A stretch of DNA of 64,000 nucleotides from Flavivirga amylovorans. GTDB lineage: Bacteria > Bacteroidota > Bacteroidia > Flavobacteriales > Flavobacteriaceae. Below are positions 56,312 to 64,000 of the stretch, piece by piece. Within the stretch, counting starts at the first letter, position 1, and the number at the start of each line of letters is the position of its first letter. Where the stretch lies: NCBI RefSeq assembly GCF_030540875.1, contig NZ_JAUOEM010000006.1:288427-352426 (forward strand), in the 5' to 3' direction. Both the position numbers and the translations under genes were made by a program. The notes beneath the pieces were generated by a model, which saw only the letters and a program-made list of their open reading frames with translations, did no database searches and was not told the origin of the DNA.

Positions 56312-56809
56312 ATGAAACTCTATCAATTACATTCAAAACAAACATTCCCCATTTCAAAGCAAAAAGCATGGGAGTTTCTATCCAATCCGGCAAACCTAAA
56401 AGTCATTACTCCGAACCATATGGGGTTTCATATCTTGTCTGGAGCAGATCGGCCTATGTTTCCAGGACAAATTATTCAGTATAAAGTATCGCCTTTTCCT
56501 GGATATACGACCAAATGGGTCACGGAAATTACACATGTAAAAGAAGGGGAGTATTTTGTTGACGAACAGCGCTTTGGTCCGTATGCCTTATGGCATCATA
56601 AACATTTTATAAAAGACATTGACGGTGGTATAGAAATGGAAGATATTATTGATTATAAAATACCCTTTGGGATATTGGGGCAACTGGCGCATCCTATACT
56701 TGTAAAAAAACAACTAAAACAAATTTTTAGTTATAGAGAAAAAATACTAACGGAGCGCTTTGGTAAAATAGAATCCATTCCAAATGAGCTTACCTTAAAA
56801 TCTTTTTAA
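56312..56809 (+). CDS. SRPBCC-fold ligand-binding protein
   Basis: The 165-residue protein has the SRPBCC-type pattern: FPISKQKAWEFLSNPANLKVITP at the N-terminus, a beta core (VTEITHVKEGEYFVDEQRFGPYALWHHKHF) and a C-terminal helix. These proteins bind hydrophobic ligands in a cavity. The ligand is unknown. It abuts the next SDR gene without a gap. Confidence 0.83.
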   Translation: MKLYQLHSKQTFPISKQKAWEFLSNPANLKVITPNHMGFHILSGADRPMFPGQIIQYKVSPFPGYTTKWVTEITHVKEGEYFVDEQRFGPYALWHHKHFIKDIDGGIEMEDIIDYKIPFGILGQLAHPILVKKQLKQIFSYREKILTERFGKIESIPNELTLKSF

Positions 56810-57499
56810 ATGAAACATATATTAATTATAGGTGGTACGCGAGGTATCGGAGCTTCCATTGTGAGTAAACTACAAGAAGACCACAAGCTATTTATTGCAT
56901 CGCGTACCAATGACTCTTTGTCGCATCCAAATGTTGTTCATGTCCCATTTGATGCCACTAAAGATGATTTAAACACATCTAATCTGCCAGAAAGTTTAAA
57001 TGGTTTTATCTATTGTCCTGGTTCTATTAATTTAAAACCATTTAAAATGATGGATTTAGATACTTTTGAATCGGATATGCAAGTCAATTTTTTTAGTCTA
57101 GTCAAAGTAGTCAAAGCCATTATACCTCGAATGTCTGACTCGTCAAGCATGGTCTTTTTTAGTACGATTGCTGTAGGAACTGGCATGCCGTTTCATACCA
57201 GTGTAGCAGCAGCTAAAGGTGCTGTAGAAGGTTTTGCTAAGTCTATGGCAGCAGAATACGCTCCTAAAATAAGAATAAATGTGATCGCGCCTTCATTAGT
57301 AAACACACCGTTGGCGGGTAGATTACTAAACAATGATAAAAAGAAAGAGGCTATGGGAGATCGCCACCCCTTAAAACGTGTTGGAGAAGCTCATGATATC
57401 GCACATATTGCCACCTTTTTATTGAGTGAACAAAGTTCCTGGATTACAGGACAAATTATAGGGGTTGATGGTGGACTCTCAACTTTGAATATCAATTAA
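56810..57499 (+). CDS. SDR-family oxidoreductase
   Basis: The 229-residue SDR has GGTRGIGASIV (cofactor motif), YCPGSINLKPF, FFSTIAVGTG (Ser) and ending ITGQIIGVDGGLSTLNIN. The catalytic YxxxK is replaced in the usual place by SVAAAKGAV, so the Tyr is not where expected (HTSVAAAKG). It may be a non-canonical or binding-only SDR. It is coupled to the SRPBCC and photolyase genes with no spacing. Confidence 0.85.
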   Translation: MKHILIIGGTRGIGASIVSKLQEDHKLFIASRTNDSLSHPNVVHVPFDATKDDLNTSNLPESLNGFIYCPGSINLKPFKMMDLDTFESDMQVNFFSLVKVVKAIIPRMSDSSSMVFFSTIAVGTGMPFHTSVAAAKGAVEGFAKSMAAEYAPKIRINVIAPSLVNTPLAGRLLNNDKKKEAMGDRHPLKRVGEAHDIAHIATFLLSEQSSWITGQIIGVDGGLSTLNIN

Positions 57500-58804
57500 A
57501 TGAAAAAACAAACCGTTTCTGTTTTCTGGTTTAGAAGAGATTTAAGGCTTCATGATAATGCTGGTTTATACAAAGCATTGACATCGGGTACGCCTGTGTT
57601 GCCTCTTTTTATTTTTGATCCTGATATTCTTGACACACTAGATAAGGATGATGCCCGCGTCACGTTTATTCATGAACAATTAGAAAAAATTAATGACAAA
57701 CTAAAAACATTCGGACGTTGTTTAGCCATCTATTACGGAAAACCAGAGGCTGTTTATAAACAATTAATGTACGAGTATCACATCACATCCGTTTTTACAA
57801 ACCGAGATTATGAACCTTATGCTTTACAGCGTGATCAGCACATAGAAACACTTTTAATGTCTGAAGGCATCACATTTACAAGCTTTAAAGATCAGGTTAT
57901 TTTTGAACGCAATGAGATTGTAAAGCAAGATGGTACGCCTTATAAAGTGTATACACCTTATTCGAAAAAATGGTTGGAAGCATTTAAAAATCAGAGCGTT
58001 CAAAACTATCCTTCTGAAAAACATTTAGAAAACCTTGTAAAAAATAATGACTCCATTTTCCCATCGCTACAAGATATGGGGTTTAAAGCCTCTGCAATAA
58101 AAATAAATGGTTATACCCTAAATGCAACTTTTATAAACGACTATGAAAGCAAACGAAACTTCCCTGCGCTCAACGGTAGTTCCAAACTTGGCGTTCATTT
58201 ACGTTTCGGCACCGTAAGTATTCGAGATATTGTGTTGTTAGCTTTTAAACAACCAAATATCACTTTTTTAAAAGAACTCATCTGGCGTGAATTTTTTATG
58301 CAGATCTTATGGCATTACCCCGATACGGTAACAAAAGCCTTTAAACCCAAGTATGATTGGATTGTTTGGCGTAACGATGAACAGGAATTTCAGCTGTGGT
58401 GTCAAGGAGAAACTGGGTACCCGATTGTTGATGCTGGCATGCGCGAACTCAATACGACTGGTAATATGCATAATCGAGTGCGTATGGTGGTTGCTAGTTT
58501 TTTATGCAAACACCTGCTTATCGATTGGCGATGGGGTGAAGCCTATTTTGCTAAAAAGCTATTGGATTATGAGATGTCAAGCAATATTGGTAATTGGCAA
58601 TGGGTTGCTGGATGTGGTACCGACGCAGCTCCTTATTTTCGTATTTTTAATCCAACTTCTCAAGTACAAAAATTTGACAAAGAGCTGAATTATATCCGAA
58701 AATGGGTACCTGAATTTCAAGAGCTTACCTATTCCTTACCATTAGTGGAGCATAAATTAGCTAGGGAACGTTGTTTACAGGTTTACAAGGATGCTTTGGA
58801 GTGA
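57500..58804 (+). CDS. phr: cryptochrome/photolyase family protein (deoxyribodipyrimidine photolyase)
   Basis: The 434-residue flavoprotein has an N-terminal photolyase alpha/beta domain (VFWFRRDLRLHDNAGLY) and a C-terminal FAD-binding domain (GNWQWVAGCGTDAAPYFRIFNP, the active-site signature). It repairs UV-made cyclobutane dimers with light. As the last gene of the cluster, it starts directly at the stop of the SDR gene. The grouping with TspO and SRPBCC suggests one light- or oxidative-stress unit. Confidence 0.94.
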   Translation: MKKQTVSVFWFRRDLRLHDNAGLYKALTSGTPVLPLFIFDPDILDTLDKDDARVTFIHEQLEKINDKLKTFGRCLAIYYGKPEAVYKQLMYEYHITSVFTNRDYEPYALQRDQHIETLLMSEGITFTSFKDQVIFERNEIVKQDGTPYKVYTPYSKKWLEAFKNQSVQNYPSEKHLENLVKNNDSIFPSLQDMGFKASAIKINGYTLNATFINDYESKRNFPALNGSSKLGVHLRFGTVSIRDIVLLAFKQPNITFLKELIWREFFMQILWHYPDTVTKAFKPKYDWIVWRNDEQEFQLWCQGETGYPIVDAGMRELNTTGNMHNRVRMVVASFLCKHLLIDWRWGEAYFAKKLLDYEMSSNIGNWQWVAGCGTDAAPYFRIFNPTSQVQKFDKELNYIRKWVPEFQELTYSLPLVEHKLARERCLQVYKDALE

Positions 58805-58928
58805 TTTTATTTTACATAAGAACAATTATAATTCATTTTCAATATTATAATCAGTCATTATATAAAATTGCTTTATAAACTTTAATCTTCTGAGTTTTAT
58901 TGTAATCGACCTTAGAATAGATAAAAAT

Positions 58929-59006
58929 GAACCTGAACTGAAGTGGATTCGAACCACTCCCTTGGCCATACGGCCACATGCTACACTACATTACCAGCCC
59001 AGGTTC
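58929..59006 (-). other. tRNA-like fold overlapping a gene end
   Basis: On the minus strand GAACCTGGGCTG pairs with CAGTTCAGGTTC over 12 bp including G-T wobbles, as an acceptor-like stem. AGTGGTTCGAATCCACTT makes a normal T-arm. The D-arm is weak (ATG/CAT), and the anticodon arm is TGGCC/GGCCA with only a 4-nt loop. No standard anticodon can be read. It overlaps the last codons of the gene at 58981-59487. It is probably a pseudo-tRNA. Confidence 0.45.
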
Positions 59007-59487
59007 TTAAATTATTTTTTGTTTTAGAATTTTCCTTCAGCCATTTATTTTTGAAAGGCAAACTAGACCAATGAACAAATAGAATCACTTTAAAATCTTT
59101 GTTTTGTTCAGTATATTTTTTCATTTTGGACAGAAATTGCGAAAATTCTGGTTGGGTTTGATAACGCAACTTCAATCCTGCAAGTAAATTTAATAACTTG
59201 AAGCCCTTGTTATTTGATACATGAGCAAGCTTTTCTGTATAATATGATTTTGGTTCAATCAAGCCAAAATTTTTGGATTCAAGAAACTCTATAGCACCTA
59301 GATAATCTTTTGCTTTTAATAACTTCGTCACACCTTGTTCACATTTATGGATTTTACTCTGACTACTACTTTTGGACCTACGCCTCCTACGTGGAACTTT
59401 CGTACTAGTTGTCAAAAAGACTGTCGTGGTGAAACCTAACGAAATTCCAATGCTCGCTGCTAGTCTTAAAAAATCTTTCCTTTTCAC
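58981..59487 (-). CDS. hypothetical protein with N-terminal membrane segment
   Basis: The 168-residue protein has an N-terminal hydrophobic stretch (LRLAASIGISLGFTTTVFL), then an Arg-rich segment (PRRRRRSK) and helical repeats (AKDYLGAIEFLES). No family is recognised. It ends with RTWAGNVV inside the tRNA-like region. A 21-nt gap separates it from the upstream membrane-protein gene. Confidence 0.6.
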   Translation of the reverse strand: MKRKDFLRLAASIGISLGFTTTVFLTTSTKVPRRRRRSKSSSQSKIHKCEQGVTKLLKAKDYLGAIEFLESKNFGLIEPKSYYTEKLAHVSNNKGFKLLNLLAGLKLRYQTQPEFSQFLSKMKKYTEQNKDFKVILFVHWSSLPFKNKWLKENSKTKNNLRTWAGNVV

Positions 59488-59508
59488 TTCTATTATTTAG
59501 TTCTAAAG

Positions 59509-60387
59509 TTAATACAATATCAAAGATTTTACATTTCTTCTGGAAAACCACCGAGTGCATAAGTATATTATTGCAGTTAATGTTAAAACATTGACTGTTA
59601 CTATTCCCCAATACCACCAAATGAATTTCAAATCGTTTATAATCCAGTATGATAAATATATTGAGCGTAGTGAGATTATAGCAATAATTCCAAACATGAG
59701 AATTGGATAGATATAATTATCAATGCTTGTGATGGATTTCTTTCCAAAAGATTTAGCCAACACAGACGGATGTAGTATATGATTTGGCTTTCGAAGAGGT
59801 AAACACCATCTTGGAAAAACTAAAGCTAAGTCTCTATTAATTTTATTAGAGACTTCATTTTGTAAGATCATTAAACCATTGTAGTAATAAAAAAACAATT
59901 TTTCCCTACTTCTGAAGAGATAAAAAATGAAAATCAAAATTAAAAAATTGCAGATAAGAGTGCTCAGATAATAGGGTCCTTTTGTTTTTCCAACAAAAGG
60001 CAATTCGAAATCAATTTGACTATGAGATAATGAAACATTTTTCTTGATGTCTTGTTGCATATCTCTTAAATAGATAAGTGAATTTCTGATTCTTTGTTCT
60101 CTATTTTGCAAATCGATTTTTGTTTCTTCTGAAGAAATTGTATCTATTTTCATCCGAACGACATCAAGAGCATATCTATTGTCTCTTATTTGATCGGATA
60201 TATTCCCTACTTGGGTTTGATATCCGTTGTACTGATAAACCTCTTTTTTAACATTAGGGAGCATGGTTTCCATACTTATCCATATAAGGACTAGAGCTGA
60301 AAGCATGACGATAATCTCAGTTTCGAGTTTGTTAGCTTTAGCAATTGCAGCTTTTATATAGTTCTGTGCCAACTCTTTATCATTCAT
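59509..60387 (-). CDS. hypothetical multi-TM membrane protein
   Basis: The 292-residue protein has about four TM segments (residues about 24-42, 135-157, 222-245 and 252-275). A helical, polar region (about 50-120) lies between the first two, and the C-terminus is basic. No family is recognised. It is in line with the 168-residue gene, and the two could act together. Confidence 0.65.
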   Translation of the reverse strand: MNDKELAQNYIKAAIAKANKLETEIIVMLSALVLIWISMETMLPNVKKEVYQYNGYQTQVGNISDQIRDNRYALDVVRMKIDTISSEETKIDLQNREQRIRNSLIYLRDMQQDIKKNVSLSHSQIDFELPFVGKTKGPYYLSTLICNFLILIFIFYLFRSREKLFFYYYNGLMILQNEVSNKINRDLALVFPRWCLPLRKPNHILHPSVLAKSFGKKSITSIDNYIYPILMFGIIAIISLRSIYLSYWIINDLKFIWWYWGIVTVNVLTLTAIIYLCTRWFSRRNVKSLILY

Positions 60388-60651
60388 GCTGAAATTTAGT
60401 AAATATGTAACATAGAAACAAATTGTTTAGTTAAAAAACGTATGAAAATCAATCATTTTTTATTACGAAATTTCATGACTTTTTAAAGATATAATTAACA
60501 ATCCATTCCATACACATTTTTCCTCCGCTCATCTGCCCTTTCAGCAAAAAGCGTATTCCATTACATTTTAAAAGATACATTTGAGAAGAAAAAAACCAAA
60601 GAAGATTTGAGGTAAGAACTTCGCTTTTACCAAAGCAAAGTTACATAACGC

Positions 60652-60877
60652 AGAACATTATAGTACATTTTAAAATGGGTTTATCCAGTGGATGAAGCCA
60701 TTTATAAAACAGATGGTGCGTTGGTGAAATTATGATGTTTTACGATTAAGATCCATTTATAAAAAAAATGATAGCTATAATTCCATATTATGTAAAATAT
60801 CCCAGAATGTGTTCGTTTCTATTTGCAATTGCCAATTCAAAGTCATATTATGTAGAACATTATAATACACTTTAAAA
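60652..60877. repeat. 24-nt direct repeat in a gene-free gap
   Basis: In the 499-nt gap before the helicase gene, AGAACATTATAGTACATTTT (plus AAAA) at 60652-60675 recurs at 60854-60877 with two changes. No gene or clear promoter is visible in the rest. Confidence 0.45.
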
Positions 60878-60886
60878 ACCAATAAA

Positions 60887-63334
60887 CTATTTAAATAAAT
60901 CATCAACTACCAAACGAAGTTCTCCGTAAGTATATTTAGCATCTATCTTGTGTTTTAAATCTGATAGATTTTCAAATTTTGTTTTGGGAATAATCATTTT
61001 AAGTTCTTCGTAGTGGGTTTTAGAAATTAAATCGGTTATTTTTACTTCTCCAGAAGGTATAAAACTAGCCAAATGCCCCATAATGGTATTGACGTTCAAA
61101 TCGCGTTCTAAAGCGATCATATCAGCAGATTTCCCTGTTTTAAACAAATCTAAAGAGATCTTTTTTGTATCCCCTTTCTTTTTCTTAGGTTTTGGAGCTT
61201 CAACAAAATCTATCTCACTGGCTGCAGATGTTTCTATATCGTGCTCGTCGCAATAGGCTCTAATCACTTCCAAAATAGCACTTCCATATTTTTCAACCCG
61301 AACCTTCCCCATACCATTAACCTGCAATAATTCTTTTTTATTAGTTGGTAGGGTTTCACACATATCGTATAGAGCTTTTTGTGTAAATACTTGATAATGT
61401 ATCAAGTCTTCTTGCTTGGCTATATCATTTCGCAACTCACGTAGCAATTCAAATAACTCAATATTTGTAGTCCCATCAATAACTGTTTTTCTAGCCTTTT
61501 TAGGTTTTTCTTTAGCAAGAAAAACAGATTTAGCTCGTAATTCTAAAAAAGTATTAACATTAAAACCAGCTGTCAAACCTTCAAAATACAATAACTTAGT
61601 TGCCAACAATTCTTCTAAAGTGTCAAACTGCTTGAGAAGATCTTTTTCAATTGTTTTGTTATCTGTAGTAAATCCAAAGGATTTAATAGCTGGGCTTATA
61701 TGTAATGCAGTCTGATCATTAAAATAGTTGATTGCTTTTATAAAACGTTCTTGAAGTGTTTTGTTCGACTCTGGCTCTTCTTTAGAAGCTTCAGCTAAAA
61801 TATTTAGTTGCGCTTTAAATCCGTTGGCTACTTTTAGCAAGTCTGTCACACACGATTTCATCGTATTTAAAGGATCTTCAACTTGTCCTTCAATACTCGT
61901 TCTATTTTTATAATACATATCAAGTAGTCGTCCTATCGGATATAGAAATTTATAGAAATCGAATAATTCTGCGATTAAATTCAACTGAAACTCCGATTTT
62001 GATGCTAGCAAAATACGTTCGTCTGGCTGGTTTTCTTCAGCCATTTTATTAAAAGATAATACGTTACCATCGCTAATAATATGGCTAGAGTTTATTTTGC
62101 TATTTAATACCAAACCTTCTAAAGATTTACATCTACTTAGCGCTACATAGGTTTGTCCGTGAGCAAAAGCGCCTTGCGCATCAATAATCGCTTTTTCAAA
62201 GGTTAAACCTTGACTTTTATGTATGGTAATTGACCATGCCAACCTTAATGGCATCTGCGTGTAGGCACCTATTTTATTTTCGGTAATGGCTTTGGTTTCT
62301 GCATCTACACTATAATTAATATTCTCCCATATTTCTGGCGTGGTTACAATATTAAAATCATCATCTTGACAATGCACTATGACTTCATTGATATCCAGAT
62401 GAATTACTTTACCGATTTTACCATTAAAATAGCGCTTTTCGGGTGAGCTATCATTTTTAATAAACATGACCTGCGCTCCTACTTTTAAGGTTAATTCTTC
62501 TTTGTTAGGATAGGCATACTCAGGAAATTTACCTTCAACTGTAGCACTATAAGTATAATGTTTCGTTTTAAGTTTATCAAGTTCTCTATTATTGGTCTGT
62601 TCTGCTTTATTATTATGCGTTGTTAAGGATATATAGCCTTCTTTTTCATCTGGTACAAAATCGGGTTGATAACGTTTGTTTAATTCGTCTGCCGAAGCTT
62701 GTGTTAATGTATTGGTTCGAATCTCATTAAGAATATTAATAAACTTAGGATTGTCCTGCCTATAAATATGCTTTAGTTCAATTGTAATGGCTTCACTTTG
62801 CATGTACGCTTGGCTACTAAAAAAGAAACCGTTTTTATAAAAAGGTTTCAATAATTCCCACTCATCTTCTTTTATAATAGGAGATAATTGTTGTAAATCA
62901 CCTATCATTAATAATTGAACTCCTCCGAATACTTTATTTCTATTTTTAAAACGTCTTAAAACCCTATCAATACCGTCCAATAAATCGGCACGTACCATAC
63001 TAATCTCATCAATAACTAATAAGTCCAGAGATTTAATAATGTTAATCTTTGTCTTGCTGAATTTTCTATTAAAACCAGAAGATGTATTATTCAGGTCTGT
63101 ATCTGGCAAAAGGGGTCCAAAAGGCATTTGAAAAAAAGAATGTATCGTAACGCCTTTGGCATTGATTGCTGCCACCCCGGTAGGAGCTACAACAACCATA
63201 CGTTTTAAAGATCTCATTTTTAACTTATGTAAAAACGTCGTTTTTCCAGTACCAGCTTTACCGGTTAAAAAAATATTTCTATCCGTATTATTAACAAAGT
63301 TCCAAGCTAAATCAAGTTCTTTATTTTCAGTCAT
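60887..63334 (-). CDS. Pif1-family helicase with HRDC and C-terminal HTH
   Basis: The 815-residue protein has a PIF1/RecD-like core: GKAGTGKTT Walker A (24-32), VAPTGVAAINAKGVTIHSFF, DEISMVRADLLDG (Walker B), and a C-terminal helicase part ending AYVALSRCKSLEGLVL. An HRDC domain (about 645-715, LLQVNGMGKVRVEKYG) and an HTH_40-like domain (about 740-790, LERDLNVNTIMGHL) follow. It is a 5'-3' DNA helicase by family, with the extra domains typical of the Bacteroidota form. It has no nearby operon partner. Confidence 0.92.
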   Translation of the reverse strand: MTENKELDLAWNFVNNTDRNIFLTGKAGTGKTTFLHKLKMRSLKRMVVVAPTGVAAINAKGVTIHSFFQMPFGPLLPDTDLNNTSSGFNRKFSKTKINIIKSLDLLVIDEISMVRADLLDGIDRVLRRFKNRNKVFGGVQLLMIGDLQQLSPIIKEDEWELLKPFYKNGFFFSSQAYMQSEAITIELKHIYRQDNPKFINILNEIRTNTLTQASADELNKRYQPDFVPDEKEGYISLTTHNNKAEQTNNRELDKLKTKHYTYSATVEGKFPEYAYPNKEELTLKVGAQVMFIKNDSSPEKRYFNGKIGKVIHLDINEVIVHCQDDDFNIVTTPEIWENINYSVDAETKAITENKIGAYTQMPLRLAWSITIHKSQGLTFEKAIIDAQGAFAHGQTYVALSRCKSLEGLVLNSKINSSHIISDGNVLSFNKMAEENQPDERILLASKSEFQLNLIAELFDFYKFLYPIGRLLDMYYKNRTSIEGQVEDPLNTMKSCVTDLLKVANGFKAQLNILAEASKEEPESNKTLQERFIKAINYFNDQTALHISPAIKSFGFTTDNKTIEKDLLKQFDTLEELLATKLLYFEGLTAGFNVNTFLELRAKSVFLAKEKPKKARKTVIDGTTNIELFELLRELRNDIAKQEDLIHYQVFTQKALYDMCETLPTNKKELLQVNGMGKVRVEKYGSAILEVIRAYCDEHDIETSAASEIDFVEAPKPKKKKGDTKKISLDLFKTGKSADMIALERDLNVNTIMGHLASFIPSGEVKITDLISKTHYEELKMIIPKTKFENLSDLKHKIDAKYTYGELRLVVDDLFK

Positions 63335-63880
63335 TTTGCTTTTTATAAAACCGAACTAAAGATAAGAAAGCTACTACGAGTTTTAGGCTAAAATGTTTAA
63401 ATAATTTTGATATATTTTAAAGACATAAAATCGTCCTTATGAAGGAAGTGTGTTAGACTCTACTGAACACGGTCGAACTGAGGTCTTCTTTTAAATTGGA
63501 TCTTAATTCAAAAAACTTGTTTTAACGTCAGTTCGGCATATTAAAACTGATAATCAAATACTTAAAAGACTCCTAAGAAGAAATCATGTCATTCCCGACA
63601 CTATCGAAAACAAAATATATTTTGTTTGAAGATATCAAGCAGGGCTTTCGAGGTGCCTGCCGGCAGGGAATCTCATCATAATGAGATGTCTCAAGTTTAT
63701 CTTGAGCGCAGTCGAAAGGCTCATGCTTCGCGCTGTCGACATTACAAACAGCTGTATTTCAATGGATTATATAAGATGTTTTCAATAAAGTTTACATAGA
63801 AACTCACGTTATTTTAATACAAAAAGAGATTTCCACGTCTCCAAAAAGCGCCTTACAATGACCGTATAAGACAAAACGTA
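63335..63880. other. gene-free gap with dispersed repeat
   Basis: The roughly 550-nt stretch between the helicase gene and the rRNA terminator has no credible gene. It carries CTTGAGCGCAGTCGAAAGG at 63701-63719, the exact inverse of the 6074-6092 unit, and a short inverted repeat (ATCTCAT/ATGAGAT near 63670-63687). Confidence 0.6.
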
Positions 63881-63884
63881 TAAA

Positions 63885-63920
63885 AACAAAAAACCCTTCA
63901 TATTTCTATGAAGGGTTTCT
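63885..63920 (-). terminator. terminator of the rRNA operon
   Basis: AAACCCTTCATA (63891-63902) pairs with TATGAAGGGTTT (63907-63918). On the minus strand a T-run follows. It lies just after the 5S rRNA 3' end. Confidence 0.85.
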
Positions 63921-63926
63921 AAAAAA

Positions 63927-64000
63927 GGCAACGACCTACTCTCCCACGAATGTAGTACCATCGGCGCTAATGGGCTTAACTTCTCTGTTCGGAATGGTAA
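63927..64000 (-). rRNA. rrf: 5S rRNA (partial, 5' part outside window)
   Basis: The minus strand reads as the 3' part of a bacterial 5S rRNA. It contains CCGAACAGAGAAGTTAAGCC and GTGGGAGAGTAGGTCGTTGCC-type ends, typical of Bacteroidota 5S. The 5' portion lies beyond the window. The rest of the rRNA operon is expected upstream of it on the minus strand, past the window edge. Confidence 0.92.

Noticed and set aside
1..64000. CRISPR array
   Set aside because: No regularly spaced repeats with unique spacers were seen.

Overview
The window comes from a marine-type member of the Flavobacteriaceae (Bacteroidota). The signs are low GC, promoters of the Bacteroidota type (TTTG, about 19 nt, TAnnTTTG), a SusC/SusD pair, an HMG-CoA reductase next to a GYDIA-type GHMP kinase, a Lacal_2735-type small protein, and an alginate utilisation locus.

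Layout. 1-5863: a peptide transporter cut by the window edge, a DPP IV-type peptidase and two mevalonate-pathway genes. 6255-14248: a minus-strand envelope block (coaX, outer-membrane protein, TPR protein, lptC, small membrane protein, CNNM/CBS protein, PpiD-like chaperone). 14411-25651: a tRNA-Phe gene with an integrated island of about 11 kb, bounded by a 13-bp repeat of the tRNA 3' end. The island has a frameshifted tyrosine recombinase at its right end, a small HTH protein at its left end, and accessory cargo: a two-TM ion channel, a lipoprotein, an XRE regulator, an ApeA-like HEPN protein (known anti-phage family), a large unrecognised protein with a zinc ribbon and a PD-(D/E)xK-like motif, small DNA-binding proteins and an exported-protein pair. 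25652-26208 is decayed or non-coding.

26209-47118: an alginate locus. Genes are a degraded SDR, an intact SDR (probable DEH reductase), a hexuronate-type MFS transporter, a FadR-type GntR regulator, a PL7-PL7-PKD lipoprotein-PKD lipoprotein-SusD-SusC operon, and a second operon PL6-kdgK-PL7-PL17-kdgF. Together these would bind alginate at the cell surface, import oligomers, split them to unsaturated monouronate, convert that to DEH, reduce it to KDG and phosphorylate it. No KDPG aldolase gene is in the window. Both operons start from near-identical promoters overlapped by TGGTTTACCA operators. A related palindrome, TGGTTAACCA, precedes the GntR gene, which points to a single local regulon.

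47885-53496: a TetR-controlled ABC/HlyD/TolC export operon whose ATPase has lost most catalytic motifs. 53559-58804: a CIA30 protein and a divergent six-gene cluster (SDR-DUF2867, TspO, Lacal_2735, SRPBCC, SDR, photolyase) that looks like a light-stress operon. 58929-60387: a tRNA-like fold overlapping a gene end and two unknown genes. 60887-63334: a Pif1-type helicase with HRDC. 63927-64000: the 3' end of a 5S rRNA gene on the minus strand, with its terminator.
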